Positions 1 through 5,312 of a DNA stretch of 6,345 nt are shown here, piece after piece. The notes under the pieces were generated by a model that made no database searches, was not told where the DNA came from, and saw nothing but the letters and a program-made list of their open reading frames with translations. Origin of the DNA: Pseudomonadota bacterium. Lineage in GTDB: Bacteria > Pseudomonadota > Gammaproteobacteria > Burkholderiales > Burkholderiaceae_B. Both the position numbers and the translations under genes were made by a program. The DNA lies in contig JAEWFK010000088.1 of NCBI GenBank assembly GCA_023388835.1, positions 1 through 6,345 of the forward strand. Direction: 5' to 3'. How positions within the stretch are numbered: position 1 is the first letter of the stretch; each line of letters begins with the position of its first letter.

Positions 1-680
1 TGCTCGAGGCTGCCGTACTCGTCATCTATGCCTTGTATCGCCAGGACAGGGCACTGAATGTCGTCCAGGAAGGCTTCTATGTTCCATTGTCGGAAGGATG
101 GCGTCAGCCAAGTGTCGTTCCAGGCCCAGAAGACGGAATCTCCGTCGATGTGATGTCGGGCGAGCCGCGCCGGGAATTCCGTGGAACGATAGACGTCGCG
201 CGCCTTGCGTATGCCTTCCACCGTGATGTCCTCAACGAAGATGTGCGGTGCGGCCACGGCGATGGCCAGTGCCTTATCAGGGAACATGGCCGCATGCAGC
301 AGGGCGATCGAGCCGCCGTCGCTATGGCCGAAGAGTATTGGCCGTTCTTCTTCAAGGCCCAGTGCGTCCATCAGCGCGGGTAAGGCATCGAAGGCCTGAA
401 CGTGAAGGTAATCGTCGCCGCGTGTTTCATCAGTGGGGCGGGGCGAGCTGTTGCCGTAGCCGTAACGGGAATACACGAGGCCACGGCATCCCGTCGCTGC
501 GCAGACCTGAGCGGGCCAGTCCCGCCACATCGAGATTGAGCCCAGGCCCTCATGCAGGAAGATGATCAGTGCCCGGTCACTGCGTTCGGGCGAGATCCAT
601 TGATACTCAATGTCGATCTTTTTTCCCATGCTACGGATCTCCACCTTTGAGGGGGCGTCCGTGTTGACGAGGTCGTTCAT
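1..680 (-). CDS. Alpha/beta-hydrolase fold protein, partial (C-terminus beyond window)
   Basis: This reading frame is open from an ATG at 680 to the left edge, giving 226 codons plus two bases. No stop is reached, so the gene is truncated by the window. The protein shows the order expected of an alpha/beta hydrolase. There is an oxyanion-loop segment FLHEGLGS at residues 41-48, the nucleophile elbow GHSDGG at 118-123 with Ser120 as likely nucleophile, and QGIDDEYG at 216-223, where Asp220 is the likely acid. The catalytic His lies outside the window. No signal peptide is visible, so it is probably cytoplasmic. Family members are esterases, lactonases or C-C bond hydrolases of the MhpC type, and the substrate cannot be read from the sequence. 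The start is supported by AGGAG six bases upstream. It diverges from the MaoC gene. The fold is certain; the function is unassigned. Confidence 0.88.
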   Translation of the reverse strand, partial: MNDLVNTDAPSKVEIRSMGKKIDIEYQWISPERSDRALIIFLHEGLGSISMWRDWPAQVCAATGCRGLVYSRYGYGNSSPRPTDETRGDDYLHVQAFDALPALMDALGLEEERPILFGHSDGGSIALLHAAMFPDKALAIAVAAPHIFVEDITVEGIRKARDVYRSTEFPARLARHHIDGDSVFWAWNDTWLTPSFRQWNIEAFLDDIQCPVLAIQGIDDEYGSLE

Positions 681-850
681 CCGCTGCTCCTGTCGGCCCG
701 CTTCCGTGGTATGGTCGTTGGCGGCCGATATTTTTTATCAAGATTTCCGCTCATTGTATCTGCCTGGTATCGCTATCCGTTACGGCGCTCAGGCACAAGC
801 GGTGAACGATCGTGCTCGGCCCGGCAACTTCCATCGGAACAATATCGAAC
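681..850. promoter_or_regulatory. Divergent intergenic region between hydrolase and MaoC gene
   Basis: These 170 bp separate two genes transcribed away from each other, so both promoters are expected here. An AT-rich patch at 728-746, including a run of six T at 731-736, stands out from the GC-rich surroundings and is the likeliest promoter core. I could not fit a convincing -35/-10 pair on either strand. An 8-bp palindrome ACGATCGT lies at 806-813, and it is too short to call an operator. Confidence 0.35.
687..691 (-). promoter_or_regulatory. Ribosome binding site of the alpha/beta hydrolase
   Basis: Read on the minus strand this is AGGAG, six bases before the ATG at 680. It is a good Shine-Dalgarno match and decides the start over the in-frame ATG 17 codons further in. 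Confidence 0.7.
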
Positions 851-1297
851 ATGAAATTCAAGGATTTCGAGGTCGGCATGGTGATCACCCATCCGCCCGT
901 CGTGGTCACTCGCGAGGAAATGCTCGCCTTCGCGCGTTCCTATGATTCGCAGCCCTTCCACGTTGACGAAGAGGCCGCTCGGGAAAGCCGCTGGGGCGGT
1001 CTGATCGCCAGTGGCTGGCTCACTTGCGGCATTGCCATGCGTATGATCTGCGACGCGGCGCTGGACGGTTCCGAATCATTCGGTTCGCCGGGCCTGGAAC
1101 GCGTGCGGTGGCCCAAGCCCGTGCGCCCGGGCGATGCCTTGCGACTCGAAGCCACTGTCGATTCGAAACGTGTTTCGTCCACCCGGTCCGACCTTGGCAT
1201 CGTGCGCTGGACCTGGCGTATGTACAACCAGGAAGACGATATGGTCCTCGAGCTCGAAGTGACGAATATGTTCGAGCTGAGCGGCGAAGAAGGCTAG
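851..1297 (+). CDS. MaoC-family hot-dog-fold dehydratase/hydratase
   Basis: The product is 148 aa, the usual length of a single-domain MaoC-like protein. This family hydrates or dehydrates enoyl-CoA-type thioesters, acting as R-specific enoyl-CoA hydratases or as mesaconyl-CoA-hydratase-like enzymes. The hydratase-2 signature is visible around residues 31-43. Asp32 and His37 occupy the catalytic positions in YDSQPFHVDEEAA, although the Asn usual before the Pro is Gln here. A conserved SGW segment follows at 54-56. I chose the ATG at 851 because MKFKDFEVG is the normal family N-terminus. A GTG at 812 would add 13 residues with no family resemblance. The ribosome site is weak, which leaves some doubt about the start. 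The gene converges with gcdH. The family is secure, but the acyl substrate is unknown. Confidence 0.88.
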   Translation: MKFKDFEVGMVITHPPVVVTREEMLAFARSYDSQPFHVDEEAARESRWGGLIASGWLTCGIAMRMICDAALDGSESFGSPGLERVRWPKPVRPGDALRLEATVDSKRVSSTRSDLGIVRWTWRMYNQEDDMVLELEVTNMFELSGEEG

Positions 1298-1311
1298 AGG
1301 ATCTTGCTGCG

Positions 1312-1344
1312 GACCACGATTCCCGCAACATGGAAATCGTGGTC
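1312..1344. terminator. Perfect 10-bp inverted repeat between convergent genes
   Basis: GACCACGATT at 1312-1321 is exactly complementary to AATCGTGGTC at 1335-1344, with a 13-nt loop. It begins 14 bases after the MaoC stop and lies about 20 bases past the gcdH stop on the other strand, so it could serve as a two-way terminator. Neither side carries a T-run, so a classical intrinsic terminator is not supported. It may instead be a 3'-end stabilising hairpin or act with Rho. Confidence 0.5.
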
Positions 1345-1362
1345 TGACCCCGACCTTCCGGT

Positions 1363-2556
1363 TTAGAAGAAGGCCTGAAGGCCTGTTTGGGCGCGGCCCA
1401 GAATGAGGGCATGGACGTCGTGCGTTCCTTCGTAGGTGTTCACGACTTCGAGATTCACCAGGTGGCGCGCCACACCGAATTCATCTGATATGCCGTTGCC
1501 GCCCAGCATGTCGCGCGCCAGGCGCGCGATGTCCAGTGCTTTGCCGCAGGAGTTGCGTTTCATGATGGATGTGATCTCCACCGCAGCGGTGCCTTCATCC
1601 TTCATGCGACCCAGGCGCAGGCAGCCTTGCAGTCCGAGCGTAATCTCAGTCTGCATGTCGGCGAGCTTCTTCTGGATAAGCTGATTCTGGGCCAGCGGGC
1701 GGCCGAACTGCTTGCGATCAAGCGTGTACTGGCGAGCGGTGTGCCAGCACGATTCGGCGGCGCCCAATGCACCCCAGGCGATACCGTAGCGTGCGGAGTT
1801 CAGACAGGTGAAGGGGCCGCGCAAGCCGCTGACGCCGGGCATCATTGCATCGGCCGGCACATCGACTTCATCCATCACGATTTCTCCCGTGATCGATGCG
1901 CGCAGGCCTACCTTGCCATGAATGGCGGGAGCGCTCAGTCCCTTCATGCCTTTTTCAAGGATGAAGCCGCGGATCTTTCCGTCGTCGTCACCGCCGACCA
2001 CCTTGCCCCACACCACGAACACATCGGCGATGGGGGAGTTCGTGATCCACATCTTGCCGCCCGTCAGGCGGTAGCCGTCAGCGGTCTTTACCGCGCGGGT
2101 CTCCATGCCGTTGGGATCTGAACCGTGATTGGGCTCGGTCAGGCCGAAGCAACCGATCCATTCCCCACTGGCCAGCTTGGGAAGATACTTGCGCTTCTGT
2201 TCTTCAGTACCGAACTCGTTGATGGGCACCATTACCAGAGAGGATTGCACGCTCATCATGGAGCGATAGCCCGAGTCGATCCGTTCCACCTCGCGGGCGA
2301 TCAGTCCATAGCTCACGTAATTCAGACCGGCACCGCCATAGGCTTCCGGAATGGTCGCTCCCAACAGGCCGAGCTCGCCCATCTCGCGGAAGATGGCGGG
2401 ATCAGTCTTCTCATGGCGGAAGGCTTCCAGTACCCGCGGCGCGAGCTTGTCCTGGGCGTAGGCATGGGCCGCATCGCGGATCATGCGCTCTTCCTCGGTC
2501 AGTTGCGTATCGAGGAGCAAGGGGTCTTCCCACTTGAAAGAAGGTGCTGCGGACAT
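1363..2556 (-). CDS. gcdH: Glutaryl-CoA dehydrogenase (decarboxylating)
   Basis: The product is 397 aa, matching the mature length of this FAD acyl-CoA dehydrogenase. It oxidises glutaryl-CoA and decarboxylates the intermediate to crotonyl-CoA, passing electrons to ETF, in lysine, tryptophan and glutarate breakdown. The match to the human enzyme as I remember it is strong throughout: FKWEDPLLL at 7-15, SGYRSMMSVQSSLVM at 95-109, CFGLTEPN at 136-143, KMWITNSP at 168-175, NQLIQKKLADMQTEITLGL at 291-309, DMLGGNGISDE at 349-359 and NTYEGTHDVHAL at 373-384. Glu376 is the catalytic base. Glu91 and Arg98 match the residues that distinguish decarboxylating from non-decarboxylating enzymes. The start at 2556 has AGGA six bases upstream. 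It lies 53 bp after the TPP-enzyme gene on the same strand, probably in one operon. No CaiB-type CoA-transferase, a frequent gcdH neighbour, is seen. Confidence 0.95.
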   Translation of the reverse strand: MSAAPSFKWEDPLLLDTQLTEEERMIRDAAHAYAQDKLAPRVLEAFRHEKTDPAIFREMGELGLLGATIPEAYGGAGLNYVSYGLIAREVERIDSGYRSMMSVQSSLVMVPINEFGTEEQKRKYLPKLASGEWIGCFGLTEPNHGSDPNGMETRAVKTADGYRLTGGKMWITNSPIADVFVVWGKVVGGDDDGKIRGFILEKGMKGLSAPAIHGKVGLRASITGEIVMDEVDVPADAMMPGVSGLRGPFTCLNSARYGIAWGALGAAESCWHTARQYTLDRKQFGRPLAQNQLIQKKLADMQTEITLGLQGCLRLGRMKDEGTAAVEITSIMKRNSCGKALDIARLARDMLGGNGISDEFGVARHLVNLEVVNTYEGTHDVHALILGRAQTGLQAFF

Positions 2557-2562
2557 GAGTTT

Positions 2563-2566
2563 TCCT
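2563..2566 (-). promoter_or_regulatory. Ribosome binding site of gcdH
   Basis: Read on the minus strand this is AGGA followed by six bases and the ATG at 2556. It fixes the gcdH start within the 53-bp gap (2557-2609). That gap shows no clear terminator or promoter, which agrees with co-transcription from the upstream TPP-enzyme gene. Confidence 0.6.
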
Positions 2567-2609
2567 GTAATGATCGGGTTTCGATGAATGGGATGGGCGA
2601 GGCGCCGGT

Positions 2610-4301
2610 TCAGGCGAGCGCCTGCTGCCGGATGGCGCTCAGGCTCTGGCTCGGCGTGATGGCTTCCGGATCCAGCAGACAGTGCAGGATGGCGGGCTTG
2701 CCGCTGGCCAATGCGCGTTCGAAAGCCGGCGCGAAGTCGGCCGTGGTCTCCACCCGCTCGCCGTGGCCGCCAAAAGCCTGCGCATAGGCGGCGAAGTCCG
2801 GGTTGCGCAGGGCGGTTGCAGATTCCCTTCCCGGGTAATGGCGTTCCTGGTGCATGCGTATGGTGCCGTACATGCCGTTGTCGATCACGAGGACCACGAT
2901 GGGCAGGCTGTACTGAACCGCTGTGGCGAACTCTTGTCCATGCATCATGAAGCAGCCGTCGCCGGCAAAGCACACCACGCTGCGATCGGGAAACATGCGC
3001 TTGGCGCCCACGGCCGCCGGCAATCCATAGCCCATGGAGCCCGAGGTCGGCGCCAGCTGTGTGCCGAAGCGCGTAAAGCGGCGGAAGCGGTGCAGCCAGG
3101 TCGCGTAATTGCCCGCGCCGTTGCAGAGAATGGCGTCGGGCGGCAACCGTTCGTTGAGCCAAGACATGACCTCGCCCATCTGCAGTTTGCCCGGGTGGGT
3201 GATGCGGCCCGGGTCCGTCCATGTCTGGAAGCTTGCGCGCATGGTTGCCAGGGCAGGCGCCCAGGGCGCCTGGTTCGTGGCGGGCCGGAGCTGCTCGAGC
3301 GCCTCGCAGAAAGCGGCCGGGGAAACGTTCATCGCCACATCGGCGATATAGACGCGGTTGAGTTCGTCGGAGTCGGGGTGCACATGCACCAGCGCTTGCC
3401 GCGGCTTCGGGATATCGAGGAGGGTGTAGCTCTGACTCGGGATTTCGGAAAAGCGGCCACCCACGAGGAGGATGAGATCGCTGTCCCTGACATACTGCAT
3501 GAGTTGCGGGTTGCCGCCCAGGCCGATATCGCCGATGAAGCAGGGATGATCGGCGGAGAACAGCATTTGCCTGCGGAACTGTACGGCAACCGGCAACTGC
3601 CAGGCGCTGGCGAAGGCTTCGAACCGGGCGACGGCGTCGGCATCCCAGCGGCTGCCACCCAGGATCGCGAGCGGCTTCTTGGCACGCGACAGCTGCGCGA
3701 CAAGGGCCTGCAGCTGGGGGGCGGTCGGCGCGCTCTCGGGGACACTATAGTGGGGGGCGTCTGCCACCTGGACGGTCTCGGTCAGCATGTCTTCCGGAAG
3801 TGCAATCACCACAGGGCCAGGTCTGCCAGAGGTCGCCACATGAAAGGCTCTGGAAACCAGTTCTGGAATCCGCTCAACCTGATCGATTTCAGTGACCCAC
3901 TTTGCCTGCGATCCGAAGACGGCGCGATAGTCCATTTCCTGAAAGGCTTCGCGTTCCCGCATGCCGCGTTCGATTTGGCCCACAAAGAGAATCATGGGCG
4001 TGGAATCCTGGCTGGAGATGTGCAGGCCGGCCATGGCGTTGGCGGCTCCGGGGCCCCGCGTGACCATGCAAATACCAGGCTGACCGGTCAGCTTGCCATG
4101 GGCGTCGGCCATCATGGCGGCCCCGCCTTCCTGGCGGCACACCGTGACCTCGATGCTATGGTCGTGAAGACCATCAAGGACGGCGAGGTAGCTTTCGCCG
4201 GGGACGCAGAATACATGGCGCACGCCGTGAGCGGCGAGCTGGTCTACCAGAATATGTCCGCCCATTCTGCTGAGGGGCGAGGAGTGCGTGGCTTCGTTCA
4301 T
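2610..4301 (-). CDS. Acetolactate-synthase-like thiamine-diphosphate enzyme, substrate unassigned
   Basis: The product is 563 aa from the ATG at 4301, the normal length for this superfamily of carboligases and 2-oxo-acid decarboxylases. Three regions can be seen. The N-terminal TPP pyrimidine-binding domain (about 14-180) carries PGESYLAVLDGL at 34-45, the cofactor-activating Glu58 in RQEGGAA and RGPGAAN at 82-88. A central domain (about 195-340) includes LLVGGRFSE at 278-286. The C-terminal pyrophosphate domain (about 370-550) includes TSGSMGYGLPAAVG at 419-432 and the metal-binding motif from GDG at 447-449 to Asp474-Asn475. In true acetolactate synthases an Asn usually precedes that Asn, and the herbicide-site Trp region reads RMHQERHYPGR here. 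No regulatory small-subunit gene is adjacent, so biosynthetic acetolactate synthase is unlikely. A second ATG at 4265 would give 551 aa. Neither start has a clear ribosome site. The gene is divergent from a LysR gene and precedes gcdH. Confidence 0.88.
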   Translation of the reverse strand: MNEATHSSPLSRMGGHILVDQLAAHGVRHVFCVPGESYLAVLDGLHDHSIEVTVCRQEGGAAMMADAHGKLTGQPGICMVTRGPGAANAMAGLHISSQDSTPMILFVGQIERGMREREAFQEMDYRAVFGSQAKWVTEIDQVERIPELVSRAFHVATSGRPGPVVIALPEDMLTETVQVADAPHYSVPESAPTAPQLQALVAQLSRAKKPLAILGGSRWDADAVARFEAFASAWQLPVAVQFRRQMLFSADHPCFIGDIGLGGNPQLMQYVRDSDLILLVGGRFSEIPSQSYTLLDIPKPRQALVHVHPDSDELNRVYIADVAMNVSPAAFCEALEQLRPATNQAPWAPALATMRASFQTWTDPGRITHPGKLQMGEVMSWLNERLPPDAILCNGAGNYATWLHRFRRFTRFGTQLAPTSGSMGYGLPAAVGAKRMFPDRSVVCFAGDGCFMMHGQEFATAVQYSLPIVVLVIDNGMYGTIRMHQERHYPGRESATALRNPDFAAYAQAFGGHGERVETTADFAPAFERALASGKPAILHCLLDPEAITPSQSLSAIRQQALA

Positions 4302-4308
4302 GGTGTCA

Positions 4309-4337
4309 AGAATATGTGCGCTGGACGCACAATGCAA
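4309..4337 (-). promoter_or_regulatory. Candidate promoter of the TPP-enzyme/gcdH unit
   Basis: On the minus strand, TTGCAT (4337-4332) and TATTCT (4314-4309) are separated by exactly 17 bp. The -10 is a fair match and the -35 is poor. Its end is only seven bases from the ATG at 4301, so transcription from it would give an almost leaderless message. That fits the missing ribosome site but is unproven. If translation instead starts at 4265, the leader would be about 37 nt. Confidence 0.35.
4315..4331. promoter_or_regulatory. Second dyad in the divergent region, possible LysR-type site
   Basis: TGTGCG at 4315-4320 is perfectly complementary to CGCACA at 4326-4331 around five bases. The core T4317...A4329 has the T-N11-A layout typical of LysR-family binding sites. 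The 17 bp exactly fill the -35/-10 spacer of the candidate minus-strand promoter. Its centre is 43 bp, about four helical turns, from the centre of the longer palindrome. Confidence 0.4.
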
Positions 4338-4367
4338 TTGATAAAATCTCACATCGTCTTGCCTAAT
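4338..4367 (+). promoter_or_regulatory. Candidate promoter of the LysR-ggt unit
   Basis: TTGATA at 4338-4343 differs from the -35 consensus at one base. CCTAAT at 4362-4367 is a fair -10, 18 bp downstream. The expected start point near 4374 leaves a leader of about 50 nt. The -10 lies within the palindrome at 4355-4377, the classic arrangement for a LysR regulator that represses itself. Confidence 0.45.
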
Positions 4368-4377
4368 TTGCAAGACG
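4355..4377. promoter_or_regulatory. Perfect 23-bp palindrome, probable LysR operator
   Basis: CGTCTTGC at 4355-4362 and GCAAGACG at 4370-4377 are perfect inverted copies around CTAATTT. The inner core T4360...A4372 is an exact T-N11-A motif in the form TTGC-N7-GCAA, a textbook LysR-family recognition site. The spacer holds CTAAT (4363-4367), the short element reported in E. coli GcvA sites, and the neighbouring regulator is GcvA-like. A five-base match alone is weak evidence. Confidence 0.65.
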
Positions 4378-4415
4378 CCGTCCCGCAGGCATTCTAGCGT
4401 TCGCGCGTTCGTACC

Positions 4416-4421
4416 GGAAGG
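4416..4421 (+). promoter_or_regulatory. Ribosome binding site of the LysR gene
   Basis: GGAAGG ends three bases before the ATG at 4425, and its first GGA lies six bases upstream. It is a moderate Shine-Dalgarno match supporting this start, which also gives a normal LysR N-terminus. Confidence 0.5.
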
Positions 4422-4424
4422 ATC

Positions 4425-5312
4425 ATGAGGAATGGAATCCCGAATCTCGGGGCATTGCAAGCATTTGAAGCCACCGCGAGGCTGGGCTCTTTTTCACGCG
4501 CCGCCGAAGAGCTTTCTCTGACGCATAGCGCTGTCTACCGTCAAGTGGCGGGCCTGGAAGAACGGCTGGGCGTGGAATTGTTCACTCGGGTCAGGCGACG
4601 GGTCATGCTGACTGAAGCCGGAGCCGAGTACGCCGCCCGCGTGCGCCATCATCTCGATCAGCTTGAAAAAGACACATTGGGATTGATGTCGCGTGCCGGC
4701 GTGGGGCGCAATCTGCATGTGGCGGTGCTGCCCACGCTGGCCACGACCTGGCTGCTGCCGCGTCTCGCTGGTTTCTGCAGGGAGCGTCCGGACATCACGG
4801 TCAGCTTGTCGGTGCGCACCTTGCCGTTCCAGTTCAATGACCAGCCGTTCGACGCCGCCATCTACCACGCCGAGCAGATGTGGCCGGGAACCCGAGGCAT
4901 CAAGCTCTTTGATGAGGGCGAGTTGCTGCCCATCTGCGCGCCTTCGATGCTCACCGGGCGCGGCGACGCAGACGCTGCTCTCTCTCAGATGACGCATCTG
5001 CACACGACTTCTCGTCCCGACGCTTGGCGGCGCTGGTACCAAGCGCAAGGACGTGAATACCTGCCGACCATGAACGCCGGTCCCCGCTACGAGTTGTTCA
5101 CGATGTCGCTGGCGGCCGTGAAGCAGGGGATGGGGGCGGCGCTGATCCCTCGCTTTCTCGTACAAGACGCCTTGGACGCCGGGGAATTGATCATGCCGGC
5201 AGACCGGGGCTTGCAGGTCGAGGAAGCCTATTACTTCAGTTACCCTGTTGCCAATACGCCCGGCGACGCGCTGCGCGACCTTGAGAAATGGCTGGAGGAG
5301 TCGACGGCATGA
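4425..5312 (+). CDS. LysR-family transcriptional regulator, GcvA-like
   Basis: The product is 295 aa, standard for the family. The N-terminal winged helix-turn-helix spans about residues 6-67, with LQAFEATARLGSFSRAAEEL at 11-30 followed by LTHSAVYRQVAGLEERLGVELF (32-53). A linker helix runs to about 90. The effector-binding domain occupies about 95-292, including VLPTLATTWLLPRL at 101-114, DAAIYHAE at 143-150 and AVKQGMGAALIPRFLV at 231-246. These segments resemble the GcvA subgroup, whose members sense small metabolites such as amino acids. The ligand here is unknown. The gene is divergent from the TPP-enzyme/gcdH pair over 123 bp with two dyads, so it most likely controls that pair and itself. 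It overlaps the following ggt gene by four bases, so regulator and ggt are probably made from one message. Confidence 0.95.
   Translation: MRNGIPNLGALQAFEATARLGSFSRAAEELSLTHSAVYRQVAGLEERLGVELFTRVRRRVMLTEAGAEYAARVRHHLDQLEKDTLGLMSRAGVGRNLHVAVLPTLATTWLLPRLAGFCRERPDITVSLSVRTLPFQFNDQPFDAAIYHAEQMWPGTRGIKLFDEGELLPICAPSMLTGRGDADAALSQMTHLHTTSRPDAWRRWYQAQGREYLPTMNAGPRYELFTMSLAAVKQGMGAALIPRFLVQDALDAGELIMPADRGLQVEEAYYFSYPVANTPGDALRDLEKWLEESTA
5294..5300 (+). promoter_or_regulatory. Strong ribosome binding site of ggt inside the LysR 3' end
   Basis: GGAGGAG lies eight bases before the ATG at 5309, inside the last codons of the LysR gene. It fixes the start of the gamma-glutamyltransferase and allows efficient translation in addition to coupling through the ATGA overlap. 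Confidence 0.75.

Noticed and set aside
610..945. A 111-codon plus-strand open frame spanning the hydrolase start and the divergent intergenic region
   Set aside because: It overlaps the antisense hydrolase N-terminus and the MaoC gene in another frame and shows no protein family features or ribosome site.
1368..1383. A 16-bp sequence AGAAGGCCTGAAGGCC shared exactly with 6010-6025 in ggt
   Set aside because: Both copies are inside coding sequence in unrelated proteins, built from common GAAGGCCTG codons, with no flanking similarity. I take it as coincidence rather than a mobile or uptake repeat.
2125..2787. A 220-codon open frame on the plus strand across the gcdH start and the TPP-enzyme 3' end
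   Set aside because: It runs antisense through two well-supported genes and has no recognisable domain.
2557..3222. N-terminal extension of the gcdH frame into the TPP-enzyme gene
   Set aside because: The extension is out of frame with the TPP gene, does not resemble any acyl-CoA dehydrogenase, and the ATG at 2556 has a good ribosome site and the correct family N-terminus.
2682..4397. A 571-codon open frame on the plus strand, opposite the TPP-enzyme gene
   Set aside because: It lies antisense to a gene with clear family motifs from end to end. Its translation is low in complexity, rich in His, Gly, Ala and Arg, and has no recognisable domain. Long antisense open frames are expected in GC-rich DNA.
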